60,447 bases of DNA from a virus, in IMG/VR virus record IMGVR_UViG_3300045282_000062, positions 1 through 60,447 of that record; one strand, 5' to 3'. The notes beneath the pieces are model-generated. The model was not told the origin of the DNA. It did no database searches and saw nothing but the letters and a program-made list of their open reading frames with translations. The number at the start of each line of letters is the position of its first letter. Within the stretch, counting starts at the first letter, position 1. Positions 17,033-26,176 of the stretch are shown here, in pieces. The position numbers and the translations under genes are program-made.

Positions 17033-17590
17033 TTAAGAAAGATATTCAAAGCAGTTAAATATCCCATCCGGGGTATTGTACGGCACCGGAATATCGTCAT
17101 TTGTCCACTTTACAGTCACGTCATACGTAACTTCATCAGTGGTAGGCGCCGTTACCGGGTTTTTAGGAATTATTTCTACTACTTTGTCCGAAAAATGTAT
17201 TTGGGTGGATGTGCGCCATGCCACGTAGTAATTGCGGCTACGTTTGAGTTCATTATAAAACTGCCCGTTATGTTCGCTATAATTCGGGTCTTTGTAATTC
17301 AGGGTGAAAATGTACCCATTCAGCTTTGTGACCTGATCACCATAGCCATCACTTTCCTGTTCAGCACCACCGTCAAACGTGCCATTTGTGGCAGGTATGA
17401 TGATGATCTGCTTTGACGTAATACCGTTCAGCCATTCCTGTGGGTTTGACGGATTAGTAAATACAAAATTCTTTTTGATGAATGCCACGCTACGTACACG
17501 GGCATTTTCTACCACACCGCAATCACTACAAAGATGATCGGGTATTTGGGCATCGCAATTGGACGGCGTATAGATATTGTAGTAGGCCAT
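17033..17590 (-). CDS. putative major tail tube protein
   Basis: A 185-residue protein with a cysteine cluster at the N-terminus (CDAQIPDHLCSDCG) and a beta-rich remainder. I infer the tail tube role from gene order only: capsid, adaptor, HK97 gp10-like, tail terminator-like, then this gene. No sequence motif proves it. It is rich in aromatic residues and ends FNCFEYLS. Confidence 0.5.
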   Translation of the reverse strand: MAYYNIYTPSNCDAQIPDHLCSDCGVVENARVRSVAFIKKNFVFTNPSNPQEWLNGITSKQIIIIPATNGTFDGGAEQESDGYGDQVTKLNGYIFTLNYKDPNYSEHNGQFYNELKRSRNYYVAWRTSTQIHFSDKVVEIIPKNPVTAPTTDEVTYDVTVKWTNDDIPVPYNTPDGIFNCFEYLS

Positions 17591-17619
17591 TTTAAAACAT
17601 TTTTTAGGTTATGAACGAT

Positions 17620-18174
17620 TTAAAGACATTTAGGTAGACAAACCGGATCAAATACCGCTTCTATTTGGTACGTGATTGAAAAAATATTTTGCTGCAATCG
17701 CATTTCATTCTGCACGCCCTGGTATTCAGCAGCATAAATCTGCGCTGAATTAAAATTTGCTGACAGCAGGCGCACGATCACGGATCTATAATTAGGCATC
17801 GCAATTACGTTTTGTAAATTCGCCTGTATGTAGTTCACAAGTTCATCAGCCTGCACCCCGCCCAATTTCTTTTTATCAAAGAAAATGTACATGGTATTTG
17901 AATAGGTATTGACCTGGAAACCTAACGAATCACCAAAACTGGACGGCCGGGTGCTAATTTGCAGGCCATTAGATTTGTGGTACAAAATCAGCGGGCTGGT
18001 GTCAGCAGCACCCACATAATTTGCATTTCCATTTTTATCTACGTAGCCTGGCATATTATCTGCGCCCCGTTTGACGTTTTCAGCAATACCGTCATACAAT
18101 TGCGCGCCAGTAAACTTTTCAAAGATCGGCTGTAGCTGGTTATTGATACACGCTATTAGTTCTGTCAGGTTCAT
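17620..18174 (-). CDS. putative tail terminator/neck protein
   Basis: A 184-residue protein with a helical start (LTELIACINNQLQPIFEKF) and alternating strands later (SVIVRLLSANFNSAQIY). It overlaps the upstream gp10-like gene by 4 bp and sits where tail terminator (completion) proteins usually are. No family recognised; assignment is positional. Confidence 0.5.
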   Translation of the reverse strand: MNLTELIACINNQLQPIFEKFTGAQLYDGIAENVKRGADNMPGYVDKNGNANYVGAADTSPLILYHKSNGLQISTRPSSFGDSLGFQVNTYSNTMYIFFDKKKLGGVQADELVNYIQANLQNVIAMPNYRSVIVRLLSANFNSAQIYAAEYQGVQNEMRLQQNIFSITYQIEAVFDPVCLPKCL

Positions 18175-18722
18175 TTTAATGTATCACCGGCCAGCTGATT
18201 TATTCTATCGTATGCGGCTTTTATTTCAGCTTCCGTTAAATCCCAAATTCGCCGCCCGTTATATGTTGCCTGTACCCACTGTGTTTTATCGAAATTCAGT
18301 GAGTTATTAAACCCCACCCCATAACCTTTTTCCGTGGCGATAATCGCATAATCATTTTCCAGCTGCCTGGTTAAACTGGCCACTATTTTTGTCTCACTAC
18401 TGCGATGATACTGCGGCCGCGGTTTTCCTTTTTCTATTCCTTTGGTGAAAACCCCTGTGGGTTTTGGCTGTCCTTTGCGCGGTCCTGATTTAAACGGCTC
18501 ATTTGTTTTAAAAATTCCTGTGCGCACAGCCATGTAACCTTTAGAGTATTCGCCAATCTGATTTCCATCGCTGGCAATACCATCCGTGTGAATTCGCCTG
18601 GTAATCGCTGCTATGGCGTCTGCCGCCACCGGGCGCAGTAGATATTCTTTATTATTAAGCTTTTCTACTGTTTTTGCCAGATTCGTCACCACTTCTTTTA
18701 AATGAATCTTTAAAGAAATCAT
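18171..18722 (-). CDS. HK97 gp10-like neck protein
   Basis: A 183-residue basic protein with KTVEKLNNKEYLLRPVAADA and TRRIHTDGIASDGNQIGEYS near residues 18-60, reminiscent of HK97 gp10-type neck proteins in which a helix is followed by a glycine-rich DGxxxGxYS segment. A K/P/G-rich loop (GPRKGQPKPTG) lies in the centre. It overlaps both neighbours by 4 bp. It probably joins head to tail. Confidence 0.6.
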   Translation of the reverse strand: MISLKIHLKEVVTNLAKTVEKLNNKEYLLRPVAADAIAAITRRIHTDGIASDGNQIGEYSKGYMAVRTGIFKTNEPFKSGPRKGQPKPTGVFTKGIEKGKPRPQYHRSSETKIVASLTRQLENDYAIIATEKGYGVGFNNSLNFDKTQWVQATYNGRRIWDLTEAEIKAAYDRINQLAGDTLK

Positions 18723-19222
18723 GGCAGCTGTATTACTTCCGTATAGTCACCCCCTTCCGGCAGGCAGCATGTTCGCACATCTACCAGCTTTATTGCCTTC
18801 GCTAATGCCGCTTCATATTCAGCTGTATAGTAATTTAATTGCTCTTTAGCTTCGTCCCGGGTCACTGTAGTAAAATAGTTTAACCGGGGCGAATACAGTC
18901 TGAATAGCATTATTTGGGCGCCTAAAGCATATTTCCACGCCGTTAAAAGAACTTTTCTGTTAAGGCAAATCAAATTTTCGTAATCGCAGTATGGTCGAAT
19001 CGTGTAGCACTGCATCAAAGCGTTAAAAAAATCCAGGCTAAACCTGTCCCACGCTTCCGTCTGCACATCTGCCCACACATTCAAATACGTAATTTGTTCA
19101 GCATTTGCCGTGCTGTCTATAGCTTCTATAGATACCCCCGGAAGGGAATTTATGTAAACCCCACTTTCCGGGGGCGTTGTATTGCAGCCCTTAATCCCAA
19201 TATAGTCCGTTAAACAATTCAA
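18719..19222 (-). CDS. head-tail adaptor protein (TTG start)
   Basis: A 167-residue protein whose frame starts with TTG immediately after the capsid gene stop. It opens CLTDYIGIKGC and has GVYINSLPGVSIEAID, a form typical of connector or adaptor proteins that follow the capsid gene in Bacteroidota phages. The body is helical and cysteine-rich (CYTIRPYCDYENLIC, RTCCLPEGG). It probably docks onto the portal. Confidence 0.6.
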   Translation of the reverse strand: MNCLTDYIGIKGCNTTPPESGVYINSLPGVSIEAIDSTANAEQITYLNVWADVQTEAWDRFSLDFFNALMQCYTIRPYCDYENLICLNRKVLLTAWKYALGAQIMLFRLYSPRLNYFTTVTRDEAKEQLNYYTAEYEAALAKAIKLVDVRTCCLPEGGDYTEVIQLP

Positions 19223-20371
19223 TTAACGGGGGTATCCATACGCATACGTATGTGGATCAGTAGGCTGATTAGTTAAATAATACATCAATGTGCCGTTCGT
19301 GTCATACAGCGGATCTGTAGTCTGATATGCGTCAGCAGGCTGCACCCACAGGGCGTAACGTTTGCTGATGATTACCTGCCAGCCACGGTTAACACTTTGG
19401 CTATTTCCAGCCACGGTCAGCGTAGTGGGGCAATCAATGTAGCGCATCTGCATATCAAAAATCAAATCACGCAGACAGTCATCAGCATTACAGCTGAAAA
19501 CTTCCACAGGCATAGGCAGCATCGTGAAAAAAGACGTGCCTTTAGGGCCGGCGCCCCATCCCTGATAGGCGTTACGGCCAATAAATTTCACGCTGCCAGG
19601 GGCAAACAGGCCTGCTGTATCCGGTCCCCAAATCTGCTGCGTATCCTTATCGAAAAAGAACTTTGGCAAACCGGTTTTGGAAAAATCCATGCCGGCCGCA
19701 TTGCAGCACTGAAGCAATTGCGATGCATTCCACGCGGACCATAATCCACCGCCTACCAGGCACGGATCACCGCAGATTTCATTTTCCTGAATATCGCGTA
19801 GCATATCAATAATGCCGTTATCCAAAACGAATTTTGCGCCATCCTGATCCACATTTATCACCTTACCATGGCTTTGGCCAGTGGTCACATTCACACCGAA
19901 ACGGGTCAGCATCTGTGTCACCAGATCCTGATTGATAGCGCGCATTACCACATTTGCAGTTTCATACATGCGTTCGTACACTTCGCGCATTACAGTGGTG
20001 GGCGGGCGTCCTGCCTGCCGGCTGCTGGCGAAATCAGCACAATACTGCGCCATGGTGGCGTCATCGATGAAAAAAGAAGATTTTTTAAACCCTAAATTTG
20101 GCAGGGTCCATTCCAAATAGGACGGAATGCGGTCCACATTACAATCATCCGTAGATGATACCTGACTAACTACAGGGCGTTTGGTGTACGATACAGTCAG
20201 CGGGCGGATGTTGGGGCCATCGAAACCGCTATTGACAGGATTTACTAACGAATTCTGGCAACAAAAGAGCATTGCCAGGAAACCGGCAATTTGCATTTTA
20301 CGGCCCGGGGCGTTTCCTTCAGCAACATCATTTATGCTGGTAAGTAGCGCAGGGCAAAAGCCTTGTGACAT
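19223..20371 (-). CDS. major capsid protein (cysteine-rich)
   Basis: A 382-residue protein directly after a scaffold-like gene and followed by neck genes, the classic place for the capsid protein. The family is not recognisable by a short motif, but length, globular mixed composition and position fit. It holds 12 cysteines, including two CC pairs (LFCCQN, LQCCNA) and ICGDPC and CNADDC, unusual for a cytosol-assembled shell and suggestive of disulfide or metal cross-links. ATG at 20371. Confidence 0.78.
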   Translation of the reverse strand: MSQGFCPALLTSINDVAEGNAPGRKMQIAGFLAMLFCCQNSLVNPVNSGFDGPNIRPLTVSYTKRPVVSQVSSTDDCNVDRIPSYLEWTLPNLGFKKSSFFIDDATMAQYCADFASSRQAGRPPTTVMREVYERMYETANVVMRAINQDLVTQMLTRFGVNVTTGQSHGKVINVDQDGAKFVLDNGIIDMLRDIQENEICGDPCLVGGGLWSAWNASQLLQCCNAAGMDFSKTGLPKFFFDKDTQQIWGPDTAGLFAPGSVKFIGRNAYQGWGAGPKGTSFFTMLPMPVEVFSCNADDCLRDLIFDMQMRYIDCPTTLTVAGNSQSVNRGWQVIISKRYALWVQPADAYQTTDPLYDTNGTLMYYLTNQPTDPHTYAYGYPR

Positions 20372-20422
20372 ATCAATAAATTTTAGGTATGGTAAATAAA
20401 TGTATTTCTAACTGTCTGAAGG

Positions 20423-21385
20423 TTAGACGACTGAAGCGGATGGGGCTGTGGCTACGTTTTTCATAACGTCACCCATAACCTCTTTCCACACAGATCCTGC
20501 GCCCTTATCGGGGCTATTCTGATTGTTGCCAGCGGCATTATTCCGGCCGTTTTGGTTGCCATTGTTGCCCGCGGCATTAGTCGGGCCTGAAGTGCCATTA
20601 TTGTTGCCAGCCCCATTCTGGCCATTGGGTGGGGTAATCAAAAGTAATTTATTGTTAGCCAGTACTTTTTCAGTGTACTGCTGTGCATTTACTTGTTCAT
20701 TATTTTCGTGGTAGGTGCTGCCATCTACTTTGGTCAAAACTACGCTACCTGCGTCATCAAAATCGAATTTCAACCCCTTCGCCCGCATATCATCCTGTAG
20801 TAAAGTTTGCAGGGCTATACGCTTTGCGGCTGGTGGCAGGGTGTCAAATGTTGTTTTATGGGGCGATAACATGGAATCAATTGCATACCGCAATTCCACG
20901 TTTTTAATGTCTTTTTTATTGCTTTCAATCAGCGCATCGTGCCGTTGTTTGGCCTGCACGATTTCCTGGTTTAGCCTTATGATGTCATCCTGTAGCGTCT
21001 TTTTATCGCCGCTGCCAGCGGTCGCCAGCTTTTCATATTTCTTTTTCAGCTGCGCACCGAGTACGCCGATCTTCTTAAATGAATTTTTTTCCGCAGCGAT
21101 GGCGTTTTTGTCATCATCTTCAGTCAGTCCCAATTCGCCCAAAAGATCATCAATAGTTTTATCCACCGCGTTTAGGGTGGGCGCCACGTAATGATTTTTC
21201 AGATCCTGGTGATTGTTTTTGGCTTCCGAAATGCTGATCAGCTGCGCATTGATTGTTTTAACCACATCTTCAGGTACATCGATTGCAGTCAGGGCGTCAC
21301 TTCCGAAAAATGCTTTGAATTTATCATCTTCCGTATTGATTCCACTTTTCTTTGCAATGTTCTTTAAAATATCCTGAAGATTCAT
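20423..21385 (-). CDS. capsid scaffolding protein
   Basis: About 320 residues from ATG at 21385; a GTG 33 bases upstream is an alternative. It is highly charged and helical, with a coiled coil (about residues 95-170; KKYEKLATAGSGDKKTLQDD) and a low-complexity N/G/Q-rich part (about 255-295), then a short helical tail (SVWKEVMGDVMKNVA). This is the usual design of phage scaffolds, whose C-terminal helix binds capsid subunits. It lies just before the capsid gene. Confidence 0.75.
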   Translation of the reverse strand: MNLQDILKNIAKKSGINTEDDKFKAFFGSDALTAIDVPEDVVKTINAQLISISEAKNNHQDLKNHYVAPTLNAVDKTIDDLLGELGLTEDDDKNAIAAEKNSFKKIGVLGAQLKKKYEKLATAGSGDKKTLQDDIIRLNQEIVQAKQRHDALIESNKKDIKNVELRYAIDSMLSPHKTTFDTLPPAAKRIALQTLLQDDMRAKGLKFDFDDAGSVVLTKVDGSTYHENNEQVNAQQYTEKVLANNKLLLITPPNGQNGAGNNNGTSGPTNAAGNNGNQNGRNNAAGNNQNSPDKGAGSVWKEVMGDVMKNVATAPSASVV

Positions 21386-21449
21386 ACTACTTTTTTGGTT
21401 TTGGTTTTGGACGGCCACAGCCTTTACAATATATCATAACAAACTGATT

Positions 21450-21896
21450 TTAAATATCTTCAGTCACAGTGGCTTCAGTCAGATCACGGACAGGTTCAGG
21501 CTGCTTTTTATGGCTTCTTTTAGCTGGTTCAGACTGCTGCACTGGCGCTGCTTTTGCTGCTGCGGGCATTAAATCAGGCACCTGCGTCTGTGCTGGTGCA
21601 TTAGTTTCGCCGCGCAATTCAGCCAGTATTTCTGCCTTCAATTCTGCCCGTAAATCTTCAGCTGTTTTCTGCCGGCCTGTATAGACTGGTATTTCTTCCT
21701 GGAAATCTTCAATTTCATGGCAAAGTTCAGGGCGCCCGGTTATTTTGAATTCTTCATTTTCCCGGCGCAGATGTTGTTCAGCAGATTTCGGTGCAATAGT
21801 TTCTTTGAAAACTACCTGCCGATTGTCATCGTACATCAGCTGCACCCCATTTGTAGTGCGTGGTGTTAGCACTCTGATTTTCTTCCCATTAATCAT
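21450..21896 (-). CDS. unknown protein preceding scaffold
   Basis: A 148-residue protein with a basic start (INGKKIRVLTPRTTNGVQL), a charged helical middle (TAEDLRAELKAEILAELRG) and a low-complexity A/P/Q/K tail ending TVTEDI. It is the first gene of the capsid operon. It might be a head-associated accessory protein, but no family is recognised. Confidence 0.6.
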   Translation of the reverse strand: MINGKKIRVLTPRTTNGVQLMYDDNRQVVFKETIAPKSAEQHLRRENEEFKITGRPELCHEIEDFQEEIPVYTGRQKTAEDLRAELKAEILAELRGETNAPAQTQVPDLMPAAAKAAPVQQSEPAKRSHKKQPEPVRDLTEATVTEDI

Positions 21897-21903
21897 ATTA
21901 GGT

Positions 21904-21911
21904 CAAATGTA
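21904..21911 (-). promoter_or_regulatory. candidate capsid operon promoter, -7 box
   Basis: The minus strand has TACATTTG, a full match to TAnnTTTG, seven bases before the ATG at 21896. The -33 element at the right distance (TTCA) is poor. The distance to the start codon matches that of the other candidate promoters. Confidence 0.4.
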
Positions 21912-22004
21912 GATAGGAATTTTTTGAAAATGAACAACAATACAAAAAATACCTGTATCAATGATATCAAAAATATTTTTCGTATTATCGTGTAAAATCT
22001 ATTT

Positions 22005-22196
22005 ATGAAATTCGTCTACCAGCCAGATGATGAAGCGCGTGAAATCATTTTGAATCATCAAAACGAAATGAAGTTAATGCGTGGTGCAAAAACTTTTGGG
22101 TGTGCATCCATCATAGACAGGATCGTAAAGGAATGGGCCAAATGTAGAAATGGTGAATTGATACCAAAGCCCTATAGAAAAAATGCCGCCCCGTAA
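22005..22196 (+). CDS. lone plus-strand small protein
   Basis: A 63-residue protein between two minus-strand operons. It has YQPDDEAREIILNHQNEMK and a basic, cysteine-containing second half (CASIIDRIVKEWAKCRNGE). It may be a small helical regulator. It is divergent from the capsid operon and ends in a shared bidirectional terminator. No clear promoter: a TTTT-N19-TATTTATG sequence would overlap the start codon. Confidence 0.55.
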   Translation: MKFVYQPDDEAREIILNHQNEMKLMRGAKTFGCASIIDRIVKEWAKCRNGELIPKPYRKNAAP

Positions 22197-22226
22197 AAAA
22201 GCCCCGCATAGAAATGCAGGGCTTTG
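22194..22226 (-). terminator. bidirectional terminator between glycan operon and lone plus gene
   Basis: Stem AAGCCCCGCAT / ATGCAGGGCTT with an AGAA loop and one mismatch. On the minus strand it is followed by a T-run (CTTTTTTA), so it should end transcripts of the 26744-22253 operon. On the plus strand the run is shorter. Confidence 0.8.
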
Positions 22227-22252
22227 AAACTTCAATAGACGTACTAAAATAT

Positions 22253-22879
22253 TTACGACTGCCGCAGGTCGAATGTTTTAAAAGTTTCCAGGTCAGGGAA
22301 TGCATTTGAATTTTTTCGCATCACGCAAAGTATATTCCACCCGTCTGTAGTATTTCCCATCGCCGGTATTTGATCAATCAGTATAATTTCCAACCCCGCA
22401 TAGCACGCCAGCCGGTAATAAAACTCTTTTGTGTACCATTGAAAACCATGCCCGGGCCAGTTACCTGTTTTCGGATTTTCGGAAATGATCACGCCGTCAA
22501 TTTTGCAAAGGTGAAATTTAATCTGCCAGCAATGGTAAATAGCTTCCCAATCAAATTTGCCGTCTATGCCCACATGTTCAGACGTGCCAAAGTCTGTGAC
22601 TAAATCACGCTGGTAAAATTTTACATTTTGAAACGCTATCAAATTTGGTAGCCCTTCAAATGCTGCGCGGCCTAAATCAATTGGCCATGCGCCATTTTCC
22701 TGACTTAAATCGATTGCATTGTAATTAAGCCCCCGGGCTTCATACCAGGATTTCATATAAGGTGCTGGCAAATGTGGCTGCGCATAATTATTTTGCGCGC
22801 CTAACTCAATAACGCTTTTCGGCTGATAGTTTTTGATCAGCGTTTCTAAAATCGGAATATCTGCGGATGTCACGCCCAT
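22253..22879 (-). CDS. class I SAM-dependent methyltransferase-like protein
   Basis: About 208 residues from ATG at 22879, which leaves a 17-bp gap to the radical SAM gene. The Rossmann motif I is VIELGAQN near residue 22, followed by an acidic residue after the next strand (NYNAIDLS). The rest has features of small sugar- or peptide-modifying methyltransferases, but the substrate cannot be read. It is the last gene of an eight-gene operon with radical SAM, FkbM and glycosyltransferase genes. Confidence 0.7.
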   Translation of the reverse strand: MGVTSADIPILETLIKNYQPKSVIELGAQNNYAQPHLPAPYMKSWYEARGLNYNAIDLSQENGAWPIDLGRAAFEGLPNLIAFQNVKFYQRDLVTDFGTSEHVGIDGKFDWEAIYHCWQIKFHLCKIDGVIISENPKTGNWPGHGFQWYTKEFYYRLACYAGLEIILIDQIPAMGNTTDGWNILCVMRKNSNAFPDLETFKTFDLRQS

Positions 22880-22896
22880 GGTATTTATTTTTAAAT

Positions 22897-23565
22897 TTAA
22901 GGTAATGCAAAAAAGCAATCATGGCACGGCGGATGAATTTCTAAAATCTTTTCACGCCAATCTGCGCCGGGGTTATCTAAATAAATTTTCGTATCCAGCC
23001 CGCTGCCAATACAGCACGGGTATATTTTACCGTCCACATAGGCCACCGTTTCACTGGTGCCCCGGTCACACATCTTTGTGCCCGGGCGTGCGCTGCGGTC
23101 CATGTGCGTGATTTCACCTACATGTACTTTGATATTATCATAGCAGGGCCACCAATCAGCCACGTAGTTTTCAAAAGTGTTTATGATGTGTAGATTATCT
23201 TTGAAACCAGGATAAAAATTTTCTTTGTAGTGGCTGAAATAGATTTCATCAAAGCCCGTGAAATATGTAGGTCCGTATTTTTCTAAACCAAATCCATTTG
23301 TTTCTATGGTCAGTTTTTTACAATGAAAAATATTTTTCAGTATTGGCACCCACTCATTAAAATGTGGATGCATCGATGGTTCACCGCCAGTTAGGTGGAT
23401 GCGTTCAATACCATGAAATAATTCAGCAGCATGTAAAATATATGCCCAATCATAAAAATGCTTGTCCTTATTTTGCATGTGCGTGATATTACAGCAGCAA
23501 TCAGGGCATTTCATATTGCAGAAAGTAGATAGCGAAAAATTTATATTTGTGATGGGCTGTCTCAT
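22897..23565 (-). CDS. radical SAM enzyme
   Basis: A 222-residue protein with the iron-sulfur motif CNMKCPDC (CxxxCxxC, about residues 16-23), the SAM-binding LTGGEPSMHP and a C-terminal cysteine set (MCDRG, YPCCIG, CHDCF) like a short SPASM domain for extra clusters. Such enzymes modify peptides, cofactors or sugars by radical chemistry. It overlaps the glycosyltransferase-like gene by 4 bp. Radical SAM genes with glycosyl- and methyltransferases are rare in phages. Confidence 0.88.
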   Translation of the reverse strand: MRQPITNINFSLSTFCNMKCPDCCCNITHMQNKDKHFYDWAYILHAAELFHGIERIHLTGGEPSMHPHFNEWVPILKNIFHCKKLTIETNGFGLEKYGPTYFTGFDEIYFSHYKENFYPGFKDNLHIINTFENYVADWWPCYDNIKVHVGEITHMDRSARPGTKMCDRGTSETVAYVDGKIYPCCIGSGLDTKIYLDNPGADWREKILEIHPPCHDCFFALP

Positions 23566-24290
23566 AGTGGCTGATCCACCCCCTTATTTATCCATTCGTA
23601 ATGCCGCCCAAATTCACCAGTGCTATCATGCGGCTGATATACCAGCCATCCATAGGGCAGCATAGGAATGTTATATTTATAGCAAAGTACTGATAAAATC
23701 GCCTGATCATGGCGATGACCTTTGTAGCCGATACGGTCACTGCCGTAATCCTGGAAAGACACGCCGCTGTAGGCGGCTGCATACCACTCATTAAAGATTT
23801 GCAGGCCCATTGGATTGTCTAAATCGAAACACAGGACGCAGGCCATGATTTGTTCCATCTTCGTCAGATCCGCATTACGATAGCCTAAATGATTCAGCGC
23901 TTTGTCACTGATCCAATTCCACAGCGGATGGCCTAAATTATGAAAGACGGCCACACCATGTTGCGCTGCCTGCGCCAGTGTGTGCGTGGGTATCTTTGCC
24001 ATGCATATAGTTGAATCAGCCCAAATGATTTTCCTGTAGCCTGCGTCAGCTGCTTTTTTAATGATGTCAGGTTTGAAACCATACGGAATTTCAGCATGGT
24101 TATAGATGCCCGGGTATTTACCCAATTCCAATTTGATGCCCTGGTATTCATCGCAATCACCGTCCAGTGATAACACCATATAATCGCCGTCCCATCCTGC
24201 TTTAACGCAGGACCGGATCATGCGCAGCTGCGCTTTGTTATAATTTTCCCGGCCTTTGGACGCAAACGAAACAATACATTTATCTGACAT
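23562..24290 (-). CDS. glycosyltransferase-like protein
   Basis: A 242-residue protein with a GT-A-like layout: N-terminal Rossmann strands (CIVSFASKGREN), a GYRKIIWADSTI segment resembling the DxD region of GT8-like enzymes and an H-rich C-terminal half (YKGHRHDQAILSVLC). The likely role is sugar transfer from a nucleotide sugar. It overlaps FkbM by 11 bp. Family is inferred from fold-like features only. Confidence 0.6.
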   Translation of the reverse strand: MSDKCIVSFASKGRENYNKAQLRMIRSCVKAGWDGDYMVLSLDGDCDEYQGIKLELGKYPGIYNHAEIPYGFKPDIIKKAADAGYRKIIWADSTICMAKIPTHTLAQAAQHGVAVFHNLGHPLWNWISDKALNHLGYRNADLTKMEQIMACVLCFDLDNPMGLQIFNEWYAAAYSGVSFQDYGSDRIGYKGHRHDQAILSVLCYKYNIPMLPYGWLVYQPHDSTGEFGRHYEWINKGVDQPL

Positions 24291-24885
24291 AAATTAAATT
24301 CTCACTGTTTTTATGATACAATCGAAAACCAAAGCGCTGCGCCACTGAATCAAATTTATCCTGATCCTTACCATTGAATTCGACGCACAGGCATCTGCAT
24401 TCCATAGCGTCAAAATTGATTTCACCCATGATGAATAAGTCAAAACCTTCAGCATCTATAGAAATGAAATCGAATTTTTTATACGGCGAAGTCACTAGCA
24501 TGGATTGAATAGTAGCCGTTTCGACTGTGATTTCCTTAAACTCTGTACCGGGCCATCTTTCTTTTTCTTTTGGTATTAATGTACTCAATAATGCCGTGTC
24601 ACCTTTGCCCAAATGCGCCCCCATTTCATGGAACGGTTCAATGCCTATCCGGTCCGCTATGGCTGCATTGAATAACCAAACACGATCTACACCGCGATAT
24701 AAATTATAAAGTTTTTGAAATGTTACGGGCGATGGTTCAACCAATGCGCCCCGCCAGCCACGTTCTATTAAATACCGGCTATTAGACAGCGTGATGCCGT
24801 CATTAGCGCCGATATCCAGCAGCGTGCCTTTGAAACCTCCGAAATACCGGCTAACTATTTCATCTTCGTTATTCTGTGCGTACAT
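24280..24885 (-). CDS. FkbM-family methyltransferase
   Basis: A 201-residue protein with the FkbM pattern: N-terminal SQNNEDE-like segment (MYAQNNEDEIVSRYF), motif I LLDIGANDG, VEPSPVTFQKL, and ISIDAEGFDLFIM. These enzymes O-methylate sugars or small molecules. In a glycan operon the likely target is a glycan on the virion or on the cell surface. Confidence 0.9.
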   Translation of the reverse strand: MYAQNNEDEIVSRYFGGFKGTLLDIGANDGITLSNSRYLIERGWRGALVEPSPVTFQKLYNLYRGVDRVWLFNAAIADRIGIEPFHEMGAHLGKGDTALLSTLIPKEKERWPGTEFKEITVETATIQSMLVTSPYKKFDFISIDAEGFDLFIMGEINFDAMECRCLCVEFNGKDQDKFDSVAQRFGFRLYHKNSENLIYVR

Positions 24886-24890
24886 CGAAA

Positions 24891-25511
24891 TTATTTATTT
24901 GTGACAAATCTATAAAAGTACATTGGAAAATCAGCTGTGCATGAATACCGTTGCATAAATTCACGGATTGCTGTGCCTATCGTGGCTTCCGTTTTAATCG
25001 CCTGCGCTTTATTTATCGCCACAGCAAAACTATAATCTTCATGCATCGATATTTCAGGAAATGGAAACTGAATGGCGATACTGCGCCGGATAGGGGCTAT
25101 GTGATTTTGATAGCGCAGGTAAATTGTTTTTCCGCGCTTGTCACGGCTGGCACAGTAGGGATTATCTTTTGCAATAAACCATTTTGTTTCCAGGCGTCCG
25201 TTTGTTGTCATAACGCCATTCATGGCGATGGCGTCAGGATCTGACTGAATAGCTTCTAATATTTTTGCCACATAGTAATGCGGCACTGTGTCATCATCAT
25301 CCACACTGACCACGTATTTACCTACAGCACGATTGTATAATATATTCCGCTTCCTACCTGTAGGCATTTCGCCATCATCGATTTCCACTAGTATTTCTAC
25401 GCGGTCCTTTGCATCAGCTAAAACTATCTGGCTTTCCAAATCACGCAGCAGCCGTGCCAGCATGCCAGCCCTTTTATTCATCGTGCAGATGCAAATAGAA
25501 AGTTCAATCAT
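24891..25511 (-). CDS. GT2-like glycosyltransferase
   Basis: A 206-residue protein: LSICICTMNKR at the N-terminus, VEILVEIDDG, and VSVDDDDTVPHYY, an acidic cluster in the position of the metal-binding DxD of GT2 enzymes. It lacks a membrane anchor. It overlaps the next glycosyltransferase gene by 4 bp. The donor sugar cannot be inferred. Confidence 0.75.
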   Translation of the reverse strand: MIELSICICTMNKRAGMLARLLRDLESQIVLADAKDRVEILVEIDDGEMPTGRKRNILYNRAVGKYVVSVDDDDTVPHYYVAKILEAIQSDPDAIAMNGVMTTNGRLETKWFIAKDNPYCASRDKRGKTIYLRYQNHIAPIRRSIAIQFPFPEISMHEDYSFAVAINKAQAIKTEATIGTAIREFMQRYSCTADFPMYFYRFVTNK

Positions 25512-26176
25512 TTCGGTAAATAAAAATTAAAACGTTTACGGGCTTCAAATGTCTTTTTATCTATGGCCCACAGCGATTGTGTGTAGGCCAGCTGTGCGTC
25601 CACCTCTAGCCCGGCCACATTCGCCGGGTGCATGTGTCTGTAGAAACTGGTAGGCGCCTGCCATAGCCTTCCTAATTGCTTTGCGACTATTATAGCCTCT
25701 TCATCACAGAATAAGGATTTATAGGCGTGGTGATATATGTAGTGGGTCCGATCATAGTAAATTTTATCCATGATGGGCAGCGTCAGAATGCCTGTAGTAA
25801 ATCCATCAGGATATTGCAGCACGCCATCACCATCAGGAAATTCACGATTGAAATCATCTATGATTAGTTTGTCAAAACCTGTGTAATCAATTTGCATATC
25901 ATCGCTGGTTAGCATGATGATCCGCCAGCCACTTTCAGGCACGCCACGGTTCACTGCATCGATCTTATTAAATGAATGCCCCCAATCCACGGACACCAGC
26001 GGACCGAATGCCGCTAATTTTTCACGCATTTCCAGGGTATTGGTTAAATAGTCATTTTTATCCAGCGTCAGCAGGATATGATACTGATCAGTCACAGCAT
26101 GATCGATAATATTTTGAATACAGGCCAGTAATTTGCGTGGGCGTGAACGGGAAGGAAATTTTATTAATAATTCCAT
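25508..26176 (-). CDS. glycosyltransferase-like protein (GT2-type fold)
   Basis: A 222-residue protein starting LLIKFPSRSRP, with LLTLDKNDYL, GWRIIMLTSDDMQID (acidic DxD-like region) and a downstream H-rich part (HYIYHHAYKSL). The order resembles GT2-type sugar transferases. It overlaps its neighbours by 13 and 4 bp. Confidence 0.68.
   Translation of the reverse strand: MELLIKFPSRSRPRKLLACIQNIIDHAVTDQYHILLTLDKNDYLTNTLEMREKLAAFGPLVSVDWGHSFNKIDAVNRGVPESGWRIIMLTSDDMQIDYTGFDKLIIDDFNREFPDGDGVLQYPDGFTTGILTLPIMDKIYYDRTHYIYHHAYKSLFCDEEAIIVAKQLGRLWQAPTSFYRHMHPANVAGLEVDAQLAYTQSLWAIDKKTFEARKRFNFYLPK

Noticed and set aside
20715-21191. Plus-strand 158-residue ORF inside the scaffold gene
   Set aside because: S/F-rich mirror of an acidic and lysine-rich coiled coil; antisense shadow.
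22000-22007. TATTTATG as promoter for the lone plus gene at 22005
   Set aside because: The box would overlap the start codon and no later in-frame ATG fits, unlike the other promoters.
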